Shown here: one piece after another, positions 42,899 to 53,471 of the stretch
Numbering within the stretch: the first letter of the stretch is position 1
Layout of the letters: the number at the start of each line of letters is the position of its first letter
Source: Ctenosaura bakeri
Taxonomy: Eukaryota; Chordata; Lepidosauria; Squamata; Iguanidae
Direction of reading: 5' to 3'
Length of the DNA: 64,000 bases
Assembly (NCBI GenBank): GCA_948474755.1
Contig: CAOLHI010001303.1
Location: 186,001-250,000, forward strand
Program-made: the position numbers and the translations under genes
The notes under the pieces: model-generated
Told to the model about the DNA's origin: nothing
Databases searched by the model: none
The model's input: only the letters and a program-made list of their open reading frames with translations

Positions 42899-45346
42899 AG
42901 AAGCTGCTCTTCAGTCATCATCAGCACATATCTGTTTGGTTGTTTCTGGGAACGAGGTCTTTGCAGTGGTGACACCACAGATCTGCATTCCTTGACGGGG
43001 GGCACGGGGGAGGGTCTAACATAACTCTACTCTTTCTATTTTTGATCAATATTGAGCATTTTTGCTGTCCTCTAGAAATTGGATCTAATTGATGTTTGCA
43101 TTTTAAAAGTGTTTGGTCATTGGTTGGTTGGTTGGTTTTAGATGATTTAATACTACTACGTTTCATCCTTGATATATTAAAGTGTTTTCATTGGTATATT
43201 GTTATTGTATTTTAAATTTAATAGTCCATTTTGAGAATTGTTTGAGAAGTAAGACATAAATAATTGCAATGAGCAACAAAATTAATGACCAACATGAATA
43301 ATACTGATGAGATTTGATGGTGGTTTTCTTGTTGTTTCACCATGAACTAATTTAAAAGATAGGAATACATTCAACATCTCCCATAGGATGTGGTTAGACA
43401 CAGATTTTTGTGTGTGTTATTAAAAGTGAAATACAACAAGTAAGTCAGATGAAAATAAACAAGCCAAAGAGAAATAGCTGACACAAAGTAACCATTAAGT
43501 AATTCTAGTTAGCTTATTATTTATTTTAATAAATATGCTGCATACAAGTAGTTAAAGTGCTTCACTGCTATTATTCATCACTGTGAAAAACCCTTGTAGA
43601 TATATAATTAAATCCAGTGAAATGTGAAATGTAAATATGAATACTGGAGAGTTTAGTTGATTAAAAATGGGTTGTATGTAGATGAATGCCCTTGGTTCCA
43701 TATGATTTTTCCCCAATTTTTTTTTTAAATCAGTCAATAAACTGCACAAAAGAACCATGGGGATCACAGTAATTCCAAATATATCAAAGGCATTATATGG
43801 GAATCCCTTCCATGTAATATTTGAACCAATGCAGCAATTTGGGGTGAAATTGTTTCACTGCCAGTTTTAACTTGCATCTTTCAGGTGAGAAATCATACAG
43901 AATTTTTTACTTCACACCCTAATACAAATTTTACAACCTTGGTCTCTCACATAGGATTCCCAGTACTAAAAATATGATTGTTTCTGTGTATATATACACA
44001 CCATGCCAAGTAGAACAAAAAGTTTCTCCTTTCTCCCCTACCCCATCAATTTATGTAAATATTACCTCGATAGTACTATGCTCATCTGATACTCACCTTG
44101 CAGTGGTTCATATGATCTGGTGTTGTGATTTGACATCATGGGATGTGTGTTTGCTGTAATAGGGTGGATAAGTGAATGAAGAAATTCCTCAGTAGACAAA
44201 AATAAATAACTTCCTTAGTCTCTTGGCAAAGAATCTAATAACATGAAAGCAAGTGCTCAGTACCGACAAGGTACAGTAATAATTTTGAGGGAAGATGACA
44301 ACCTCACCTCCAGATCTCCCTTGTTGCATGAGGGATGAGATTTGTAGCTTTTCTTACTCACATAGCTCTGCTGTGAAGAATGGCCACAAGGAAGTTATCA
44401 AAGCAGTAGACCCTGGTGCTGCTGTTCTGGCGTTCTCACATTAGCTTTTTGTACATTTCAAACAACACAGCATGATAAACTGAAGACCAAACTACATGTT
44501 ACTTTAAGGGTATCAGCTTCATTTTTTGTACACCAAAGAAAATAGAAGCAACCCAATCCAGACAAGGAGCCTAGGATGTAATAAGTGATAAGAGAACTTT
44601 AATACTATTATTTATCCTGTTCTGCCTACCAGCTTGAGTCCCTGCAACTAAGGCCAGAAGAAGGTACTTTTGTTGGGGGTAAAAAAAGTTTTCCAAACAT
44701 TAATTGCTTTGTTTCTGATTTCCTACGCAATTCCAAACAAAATCTTCTGTCTTCTTGCAAGAATTGTACCAAAAGTCAACAAGAGAGCTCATTTTTACAG
44801 AAAAAATGTTAGAACGATCTGTTCTCTGTTCCTCTGTTTTGTTTATGATAAGCAACTTATACTTGTTTTTTCTTTCTTTGGAAACTCTATAAAAATCCTG
44901 ATGTTTCAATAAAGCTTTGTCCATCTGATCAGGCTACTGTTGCAGCCAAACTGACAGCAGAGGCTGAGAGGATGTTCCCTCTTGGCCAACAGTAATTGTG
45001 TCTGTGTCTGTGTGGATATGTGTTATTCCTTCCAAACCTGATTGAGGCCCCAATCTCAGTTCCATGTTTGTATACCTGGGAAACAAGAGTGGACTGATAT
45101 TTCAGTCACTCCCAACACTTTGGCCTTGGAATTCCCTTTGTAAATGTCTATGCCAGCTCCATGTTGTGGCAAGTCAAGCTTGTGACATTGGTGGACAAAA
45201 GGACCCTTCCTGTGTCCAAAGTCAAGTCTCTTCCAGGCCCAAGGAAGTATAGGCTTTTAGGCAAACTTCTGCCTTTGTAACTGAGATCAGTGTCATAGGC
45301 AGTGAACCACAATGTAGCCTAAGCTATGTCTTTACTTACTCAACAG
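42899..45346. other. No gene recognised; LTR-like signals near 44.9 kb
   Basis: A TATAAAAATCC followed closely by CAATAAAGC at 44889-44915 resembles LTR promoter and polyadenylation signals, but no LTR boundaries are seen. A GGTTGGTTGGTTGG run lies near 43121-43136. The rest is unique-looking and A+T-rich. Confidence 0.4.
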
Positions 45347-45450
45347 TTGGGATTTTTTTTTATTATTTATTTGTATCCTGCCTCTCCATATGGATCGAGG
45401 TGGCGAACAACTTACAAATAGCATGTATTTCGAAACATTTCTATACATTG
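45347..45450 (-). mobile_element. LINE-tailed SINE, truncated 3' part, antisense
   Basis: TTATTTATTTGTATCCTGCC, TCTCCATATGGATCGAGG and CGAACAACTTACAAATAGCA match the tail half of the SINE at 51205-51437. It stops within CATTTCTATACAT, so the tRNA head is missing. Confidence 0.85.
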
Positions 45451-45549
45451 AGGTCAGCATGGGTGCTAAATACCTGGGAAGGAGAAAGGGAGGGAGATCT
45501 ACAACCCTGCATTTCTGTCTTGACAGGATGACAGTACAAGAAGGATGCC

Positions 45550-45893
45550 ATGATACATGATAGCCATGTGTAAATATTTGAAGGGTTGTCATGTCGAGAA
45601 GGCACCAGGCTTGTTTTCCGCTGTTCCAGAGACTAGGACAAGAAGCAATGGATTCAAGCTGTAGGAAAGGAGATTCCACCTGAACCTCAGGAAGAACTTC
45701 CCGATGGTCAGAGCTGTCCAGCAGTGGAATATGCTGCCTTTGAGTGTGGTGTAGTCTCCGTCTTTGGACGTTTTTAAGCAGAGGCTGGATGGCCATCTGT
45801 TGGGAGTCCTTTTAGGTTTGTGTTCTTGCATAGCAGGGGGTTGGACTGGATGGCTCCTGTGGTCTCTTCCAACTCTATGATTGTATGATGCTT
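45550..45893 (+). mobile_element. CR1 LINE 3' end
   Basis: GATAGCCATGTGTAAATATT, CTCAGGAAGAACTTCCCGAT, GTTTTTAAGCAGAGGCTGGA, TGGACTGGATGGCTCCTGTG and CTCTTCCAACTCTATGATTG, the last being the diagnostic CR1 3' terminus. It is the C-terminal coding tail and 3' UTR of an amniote CR1. Frames are broken. Confidence 0.92.
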
Positions 45894-47378
45894 GTGTATG
45901 TGTTCAGTACCCCCCCCCAGTCATGAAGGGCCCTATATCATTAAATCTAGTTGCAATGTTGGCCATCTAGCCTTGCTTGCATCTACAGTTTATGTTACCA
46001 AAAATTATGAATAAATCACTTTCTAAAGTGGTATATATTGCAAACTCTTCAGTTCTGTCAAAAGAGGTCCTCTCACCCACTCCAAGTTTCACTATCCAAT
46101 TTGTCTAGCTATGGAAATACCATGCAAAAAAATGGAGAAACCAGGCATGATCCCCCAAATGGGAAAGATCACCCCAGCAGAATCTACACCATCTGTGGAA
46201 GAGCTCTATCATAATTTCAAATGAACCTGTTACTACCATGCCTCCTGTTGATGACAAGTACCCATAGACATTGGCTATGAAAAAAAGTGGCTAGCCTTTG
46301 GAGACCTCTTGTTCTTCTCATATTACAACTAGGAATCTAAGTCATAAAGTAACTAAAATGAGCTGTCCAGGGAGGCTGCCAAGCAGAAGGGAATTAAATG
46401 GTAATCTCAAAGTCTCTGGCTAGTACCATACATCATCCTTTCTCTGGCAGTAAGCTTGTTTGCTTTGTTGTAAAGGAGAAACACTTTATGTTGTTCCTTC
46501 TAAAGGCACTTTCTACATTGCAACCTAAAAACCTAAGGAACATGTTTGTGAGTGGTTCCTGTGTTGGAAAATACTACGTAAAAGTGATAAATACGATTAC
46601 CTTGCTCAGAGAAATATATGAATATGGACACATTGTTTTTTCTTAAACCATTTATTTGTATTCATTATCTGAAATGAAGGGCATGATTCAGTAGTGAACT
46701 TGGATACCTTTAATCATATATGCAGGGTGTCTGGAACTTTTGGCTCGCCAGTCATTTTTGTCCTATAAATCCTGACAACACTACCCAATAAGGAACAGTG
46801 GAAACTGTAATCCAAAACATCCAGAAAAGGCCAGGAGTTCCTCATATACGATATGTTATGTGTGTATTAATATTGACATTTGAGGAGTGCTGAATACCTT
46901 ATCCTTCTTGAAGCACCATGTATTCACCTTCAAGAAATAGTAGGAAAGTTAGATAAAAACTAAAACTACAGCTAATATGGTTGTACAGGGCCATAAATTG
47001 GACTCAGAGTTCAATTCAACAGTTTAGGTCTGGCCCAGTTTGGACTGATTCAGAGTGATCTGATGTGAACTGGATCCAAGTATGAATCAAAATTATGAAG
47101 GACAAAGTTTCATGCTTTCTGCTGATTTCCATTATGAAATAAAATCGTCTTTTTACCTAAGTGCACAAAATTAGTGGCATACAGAATCCATAGAAAATAT
47201 CCCTTTTCATAGTTTTTGTTTCCTTACTGTAAGACTTAGAGGAACAGGGTTTGTGGGGAGTGGGATATGCTGCTTTCCCACTAGCAGATGTGAGGTAATC
47301 AGGTAGTAGTTACATCTGAAGCTGTTCAGTTGCTGTTCTTTCTAATGCTCTTTCCTAAGTGTGGCATTGTACCATTGT
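45894..47378. other. No gene recognised; one decayed DNA-transposon scrap
   Basis: 46720-46850 carries GGGTGTCTGGAACTTTTGGC and TAATCCAAAACATCCAGAAA, similar to relics of the GTAGTCCAACAACATCTGG transposon type. A plus frame of 82 codons at 46398-46646 has no domain. Confidence 0.4.
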
Positions 47379-47507
47379 GGCCATTTCTGCACTAGGCTGT
47401 TATAGCATTATCATTCCACTTCCACTCCCTAAGCTGCAAACCCCAGGATTCCATAGGATGTTGAAAGTGGAATAATAGCGCTATAACAGTCTAGTGTGGA
47501 AATGGCC
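47379..47507. mobile_element. Short GGCC-family MITE, exact TGT duplication, internally deleted
   Basis: GGCCATTTCTGCACTAGGCT to GTGTGGAAATGGCC, flanked by TGT on both sides. Part of the left arm and centre is missing: TTCCACTTCCACTCCCTAAG joins the two arms. Length is 129 bp against about 200 for full copies. Confidence 0.93.
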
Positions 47508-48490
47508 TGTATCTCACAACACTGTGGCTTCCAACTGAAACTGCAGGCAAAATTTCATCTGTGACTGTAATCATTCCCACTTTGAGCAATAAGCTTCACT
47601 CCATTTGTGTGCCATGTGGGAGAGCAGCATGTTAAGACAACAAAGAGTCTAAGCCAGTTACAGATGAAGAGTTTGTGTAGCATAAATGTTCATGAATTAG
47701 AGTTCTTGTCTAAAATAAATATTTTAGCCTTTGAAATATCAGGTGTGTGTCTCTGTGTTAATGATGGCATTATGCACTTCTGTAGGCAAAGCTATCATGG
47801 TGACGGTTCATACATATGTATGTGTGCATAACTTGATTTCCCATCACTTCATTACTCAGCAGTTGACAATTTGCAGCTGAATGCAAGAATTTATCTCAAG
47901 TAAAGGCATGGTGCCCCCCTTGATGTGGCTAATATGAAAGTTCTATCTCGTGTGTTTACATTGTGATGTAAACACCATGTGTGAACTAGCGCATTGAATT
48001 TGCATTGCTTTCTCTCCCAAATAGCTCCAAAGCTCTCTAGGTTTGATTCAATCGCTGAACCAGGAAAGAAACTAAAAGGAAATCTTTGTCTTACATCAAG
48101 GGCAAAAATTATGCAGGCCTCTAGATTTTGATTGGAAATTCTAGCATTCCTCACCACCAGCTCTCCTGGCTAGGGCTTCTGGAAGTTGGTAGTCCAACAA
48201 GCTCTGGAGCATTGTATGGTTCCAAACCATGTTTGACATGCTAGATTTCTTTAAAACAACAACAACAACAACAACAGGTTAAGTCCTAGTTTTAGTCCCA
48301 ACCTAAGTATAAGTAGAATCAAGAGAACTGATATTAGTGAGGGTTTACTGTAGCTAGGGGCTAACAATTGAATTAAATATATTGTACTTTAAAATTTTCT
48401 ACGTAGCCTGTGGAAGTAATTGCTTTGCATGAATGCCTGTGTGTTTCATCCACAGAAGACATGTTTAATGCCTTGCAAGTGCTAGACTAG
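47508..48490. other. No gene recognised; transposon fragment and AAC repeat
   Basis: 48140-48245 carries CTCTCCTGGCTAGGGCTTCT and GTCCAACAAGCTCTGGAG, a relic of a common lizard DNA transposon. An (AAC)n run lies at 48255-48277. Confidence 0.5.
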
Positions 48491-48712
48491 GTGCCCTGGT
48501 GGTGCAGTGGTTACATGCCGGTACTGTAGCCACAACGTTGTGAGTTCAATCTTCCAGGGCTCCAGGTTGACTCAGCCTTCCATCCTTCTGTAGATGAGTA
48601 AAATGAATGCCCAGCTTGTGGGGGCAATTAGCTAAACACATAGTAAACTTCATAGGGAGTGCTTAGCACTGATAAGCAGTATAGAAATGTAACTGCTATT
48701 GCTATTGCTACA
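48491..48712 (+). mobile_element. tRNA-headed SINE with (ATTGCT)n tail
   Basis: GCCCTGGTGGTGCAGTGGTT, GTGAGTTCAATCTTCCAGGG, GACTCAGCCTTCCATCCTTC and CAGCTTGTGGGGGCAATTAG, then GAGTGCTTAGCACTGATAAG and a tail of ATTGCT repeats. It shares its front half with the SINE at 51205 but ends differently. Confidence 0.85.
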
Positions 48713-49138
48713 GAGTACTTCGCTCCTTCTCAGTGAATGTTTGCTACAATGGATATAGAAAAAGCTGATGATGAAGATGTTAATGGCCAGAATCTTCTAT
48801 GGCAGTTAGTAGTGCATAACATAGACTTACATATTTGCATTCACAGTTCCGATGTAGGGACCGTGAAAGTTCCTGAGTCTTTGCTTACTGGGCAGCAGCC
48901 ATCGTGATCAATGGGGATCCGTACTCCTGTTGATTTGGAAACAGCAAAGTGTCATTTGTCTTTCCCTCCTCCCTTGCATGACTGATCTTCTGAATGAGGG
49001 GGAATTGTGAGAGGGACCCTGATTCTGTTTGTCACATGGAGATTGCTCACAGGAAGGGGTGGGAAATGCTCAGTGTATTCCAGAGCATTGGGAGAACAGA
49101 CCCACATCAATCACAGTGATTGCTTCCTGGTTAGTGGA

Positions 49139-49182
49139 CATGTGTGTGTGTGTGTGAGAGAGAGACAGAGAGAGAGAGAGGC
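49139..49182. repeat. Compound (TG)n(AG)n microsatellite
   Basis: ATGTGTGTGTGTGTGTG is followed by AGAGAGAGA units with one CAG interruption. Confidence 0.9.
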
Positions 49183-49687
49183 CGGGATTTACTATGTAAC
49201 ACTGTAACCATGTTGTTCATGCATATCTAAATCCCATTCAGGATTCTGGCCTACATGTTGGAAGATAGATGATGCCTGAAAAGACATGTAAAATCATGTG
49301 CCTAATAATGAGAAATGTATTTTCCTTCCCAAGGGTAGTAGTGTGTATATGAGTATATGTCCTTGTTAATAAAATAGCCAAGATTTAAGAGTTCTTTGAT
49401 ATGAAATCTGCTAATTTGGATTATGCTGTTGTTCATGAGTTCGATGCTCAGGAAGCCATAGGATGATGAGAGGGACCTCTGAATAGACACAGGTCAGCTG
49501 ACAATTGGCAAAGAACACTTAGTCCCTAGTCTAAAGTGATAGGAGTTGGGAACCATGCCTGTTTCATGCCCAGTATGGGACCCAAGGTGTAATATGCATC
49601 CTTTTTTTCCTCAAATCCACTAGTTTAAAAAAATAAATGTGGAAAGAATGCTCAGTGAACAAGAAGACCTGACCCATGAAATACATC

Positions 49688-49842
49688 TGTTTTGAGCCTT
49701 GGACTATGACTCTTGAGACCAGGGTTCAATTCCCTGGTTGGCCATGGAAACCCACAGGGTCACCTTGGCAGGGTCGCACACTCTGAGATTTGCCTTAGGG
49801 TCACCATAAGTCAGAAACAATTGAGGGTACACAATAGCAAGC
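49688..49842 (+). mobile_element. tRNA-derived SINE, sense, internally deleted
   Basis: TTTTGAGCCTTGGACTATGA, GACCAGGGTTCAATTCCCTG, GAAACCCACAGGGTCACCTT, then a jump to TTTGCCTTAGGGTCACCATA and AGTCAGAAACAATTGAGGGT. The part between the CTCTCAG and AACAAATCTTGCCAAG words of full copies is missing. Confidence 0.8.
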
Positions 49843-49898
49843 TTATATTTGATTCATACATCACTAACCTAGAATGTTTCCAGATGGACGGCAACTCA

Positions 49899-50315
49899 GG
49901 CCCTTTCCGCATCCTACCTTTTCTCGGCGCTGGGGTGCAGTGCTTGCGCGAGCAGCCTCTTATGAGAGGCCCTCACATCCAGGTTTCTTCAGCTCTGCAC
50001 GAGCTTCCTGCTTGCACAAGAGCCCTGCCTTTTCCTTTCGCAGTGCAGCCTGGGACCTTCCCAGGCTTCGCTGAGACAGGAAGTGCTACCAGCCCAGCTC
50101 CCGAGGCTCTGCACGCAAGGTAAGTGTGCACAGGACCTGGGAGCAATGCGCAACTGTGCACCATTTTCAGTTTAAAGCCAAAAATGAAAAAGCGAGCGGT
50201 GCCTGCCAGGCCCTGGAGCGTCACACAAATGTGAGTGCATCGTGTGGACTGCTCCTCACATTTATGTGACGCTTGAGGGGCCCTTTCGCATGGAAAATAC
50301 CATGCGAAAAGGGCA
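49899..50315 (-). mobile_element. GGCC-family element, mid-size copy J, inverted
   Basis: GGCCCTTTCCGCATCC to CATGCGAAAAGGGCA with TCA at 49896-49898 and 50316-50318. It is collinear with copy A in reverse: TTTTCTCGGCGCTGGG, GCAGCCTGGGACCTTCCCAGGC, TTTTCAGTTTAAAGCC. A donor-like CAAGGTAAGTG lies at 50116-50126 on the plus strand, equivalent to the minus-strand donor of other copies. Confidence 0.9.
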
Positions 50316-50318
50316 TCA

Positions 50319-51204
50319 GAGTCTCACACTAGCAGCTAGAAGGTACCATCCAATTGTTCTGTTTCTTCCACTTTAATTAATTTTCTGCCATAGAGGGAAA
50401 AGACAGGAGCAGTGGAAAAATGAGGGCAGGATGTAGGTAATTGAAAAAAGCTGATGGCACAATAAAAGCTTCACTTGAAACTATTCCTAGTTTTAAGTGG
50501 TACAGTCCAGATGCACAGTTAATTTGTGAGAATTAACTGTTTTTGTTATCCTTCTTCTCCTTTTCCTGTTATCCCTCTATGACATAATGCATGCCGATGT
50601 TGAAATATTGGAGCAGTATTCAAATAGATCAGTGGGCATTTTAGGAAGCTGAAATGATCAGAATAACAAAAGCAGCGTCATAATAAAGCTACAGTATTTA
50701 TTAGTGGGTTGGCAATCACACTGAGAGTAGAAGTTATAGGGGCCTGGTGTTAATCAGAAATGGGGAAATAGGAGATATATTAAAACAGGATTAGATTAGT
50801 AAATCCATCAAGCTAGGAAGATCAGTGGGTGTTGAAGCTGAAAGCAGTTAATCCCTCTCATCACACTGATATTCTCAAATCATTTCCTGGATGTTATGCC
50901 ACCATCAGAAATCTAACATAGAATGGCTTAACTCCTTTACTTTTGGTCTCAGGTTTGTTCACTGTCTCTGCTGCAGTTCAGCACTCAACTGCAATATCTT
51001 ACTGACATCAGATGCTCTCTCCCCATTCTTCTTCTAAAACATCAAAACCCTTAACATGGAACATGTCTCAGGGCTAGACAGTAGGAAAAAAGTCTTTTAG
51101 ATGTGCGTATTTCTGCATTTAGCTGAATTCAATATTTCAAGATTGTAAAAGACATACAACAGTAAACTCCTGTGGCCTCAAAAACTCAGAAGGAAAATGG
51201 TAAA
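50319..51204. other. No recognisable gene or repeat
   Basis: Ordinary unique-looking sequence between a GGCC element and a SINE. Nothing further is recognised. Confidence 0.45.
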
Positions 51205-51437
51205 GCCCTGGTGGCACAGTGGTTAAATGCCAGTACTGCAAGCCACAACGTTGTGAATTTGATCCTGCCCGGCTCCAAGGTTGACTCAGCCTTCCATCCT
51301 TTCGCAGGTCGGTAAAATGAGGACCCAGCTTGTTGGGGGCATGTATAGAAATTTATCAAAATACATGCTATTTGTAAGTTGTTCGCCGCCTCGATCCATA
51401 TGGAGAGGCGGGATACAAACAAACAAACAAATAAAGT
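51205..51437 (+). mobile_element. LINE-tailed tRNA SINE, full length
   Basis: The head is GCCCTGGTGGCACAGTGGTT with B-box-like GTGAATTTGATCCTGCC. Next come CTCAGCCTTCCATCCTTTCG, CAGCTTGTTGGGGGCATGTA, AAGTTGTTCGCCGCCTCGAT and GGAGAGGCGGGATACAAAC, then (AAAC)n. The last 38 bases match the tail of the L2-like LINE at 57574-57612, showing that the SINE has borrowed that LINE's 3' recognition end. Confidence 0.9.
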
Positions 51438-51689
51438 ACATGCCAGTGCTACTCTCAAGTGTCTGTGGCCATGCTGCCTCCAGTCCAGACCTTCTCTGTG
51501 TCATAGGTGTCCTGTTTGGAGTGGTGTGAGAAGTGTCTAAATATGTTCAGAAATTCCCTTCAGAACTTTTCTGTAGAAAGTCTGAAATGGAGCAAATGGA
51601 AGGTGAGTTGTTGTGTACATGTGTGCCTTCATGACCTTGAAACATAAATGTACTCAACTCCCCAAAAGGAAGGTTGAGCAGATTTCTGA

Positions 51690-51870
51690 ATCATCAATTG
51701 TTGGACAACAAACATTAGCAGCTGATGGCTTCCATCTCACTGGTTTGGTAAATCCATTCAAGATTCTAGTCTGAACTTTGAAGGAGCCATCCCTGGTGCT
51801 GAACCTTTTTTGAGGACAAGGGTCAATATTTTGGATAGCTCCTTTAAAGTCTGCACTACACCTTTTCATC
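51690..51870 (-). mobile_element. Unclassified repeat R2, copy 4
   Basis: Minus orientation: GACTTTAAAGGAGCTATCCA, AAAAAAGGTTCAGCACCAGG, AATGGATTTACCAAACC, GATGGAAGCCATCAGC. It ends where a variant-b MITE begins. Confidence 0.6.
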
Positions 51871-52079
51871 ATACACAATTATAGCACTATGACCCCATTT
51901 TAACTATCATGACAACATCCTATGAAATCCTGAGGTTTGTAGTTTGGTGGGCCACTAGAACTCTTTTACTGAAAATCCTAAGTAGCCTTTCCTAAACTGC
52001 AGATCCCAGGATTCCATAGGATGTTGCCACGGCAATAAAAGTGGAATCATAGTGCAGTAATTGTGTAGCATTAAAGGTC
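51858..52079. mobile_element. Short GGCC-family MITE, variant b
   Basis: CACCTTTTCATCATACACAA, TTTTAACTATCATGACAACA, centre AACTCTTTTACTGAAAATCC, right arm GGATGTTGCCACGGCAATAA, ending TTAAAGGTCTC. Termini are decayed. Confidence 0.78.
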
Positions 52080-53428
52080 TCTGGAGAGGATTTGCCATAT
52101 GTTGGACATGGAAGTCACACCCACCAGAAGAGATCTATTGCCCCTTTGTGGCCTTTCCAGAAGCTCCTCTTTGGTCACTGTGAGAAAGAGAAAGCTGGGC
52201 TTGACAGTGGAAGTCTTTGCTTTGTTCTAATAAGGTTATTTTTATGTTTTCTTAAATAGTTTGAGATAGCATTTTTGATAGAGATTTTTGATAAAGATTG
52301 GAAAAGGGTTCCCCCACCCACAACCTTTAGGATCTCTGATTTGGGTTGAGAGGTTCAGAATCTAACTTTTACATGCTCCTCTTGTATACAAACTAACTAA
52401 AATAAAACTGAAATCTGTGAAAGGGGCTCAGTCTAGAAGAGAGATGGAAAATTGCATCAAGATGGGGGCCAGTTATCTGCACTTCGTAGGGCTGCCTTGT
52501 CAGATTAATCCAGAACTAGAAATGATGTCACATCACTTCCAGTCTTGGGCTTTTTTTTTTTTTTTTTTTAGCAAGAGGGGTAGGAGCGAGGGGAACAAAA
52601 CAGTGTAGTCTAAATTCTGTTAGTCCTCCCTGGTGTAGACCTCCAAATGAACTGGATTTTCCCATATGTTAACTCATCACTCAACAATTGACCAATCAAC
52701 TGAATTTTGCTCTGTGTTCTGCAGCTATTTTTAACTGTTTGGGAGCATGGGAGGGGAAAAGAAAAAAATAACTTCAGTATTTAGAAGAAAATCCAGGGGG
52801 ATTTGTGGACTCTTGGCGGTTTAGGGATCACAAATACAAGGCTGGGGAACATGTCTTTTCTGCAGCTCATCTAGGAGGGCACCAGCTTGCTACAATTTGC
52901 AATGCTTAATTCATTTGTCACTGCAAATTGCAAAGATATGACAAGTTCTATGTATTTACCTAACTTCCTCCTTTTCCCCAGTTGTTGTTGCATCAAGGTT
53001 CACCTTCCACCTTGCTCTATATCCATCTTATGACTAGCGGCAACTAGGCTAAATTAGACACTCCTTACTCTCTCTTCCTAAGTAAATGAGAAATAGGTTA
53101 CCATATTTTGAAAAGCAGAAAACAGGACACATTTACTGAGTGACTACTTCAGATCAATGATCACTATGATGACTCTCTCTTTAAATACCCTTAATACAAA
53201 AGTTGTGATAATTGCTTCTAGAAACATTCCTAACCTTCATTGCATTTAAAAAGAACAGTGTATTTCTCCTTTTCCTGCCTCTTCTGACAGCTGCCTCACC
53301 TGCTTTGCAAATCTGCCCTGTTCCGTTGCCTCTATGCTCCCTCAGCCATCTCAGTAGGCTAGCTCACTTTCCCTCCCTGAGTGTGTCTCCCTTATCCACT
53401 CCACTGGCCAGTCTCCGTCTCAGTCTCA
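52080..53428. other. No recognisable gene; T-run at 52549-52570
   Basis: A 20-base poly(T) run lies at about 52550. It could be an antisense poly(A) tail, but no retroposed gene is recognisable beside it. A plus frame (53212-53628) is pyrimidine-rich low-complexity text. Confidence 0.4.
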
Positions 53429-53468
53429 AGCCATTTCCGCACTATAACAGCCTAGTGTGGAAATGGCC
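53429..53468. mobile_element. 40-bp GGCC-family relic: two fused termini
   Basis: AGCCATTTCCGCACTATAAC joins directly to AGCCTAGTGTGGAAATGGCC, with TCA on each side (53426-53428 and 53469-53471). All internal sequence is gone. The intact target duplication shows that the deletion happened inside an inserted copy, or that the fused form itself moved. Confidence 0.92.
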
Positions 53469-53471
53469 TCA

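Noticed and set aside
45332..45831. Minus-strand frames of 154 and 80 codons
   Set aside because: They are antisense to a CR1 3' end and a SINE tail.
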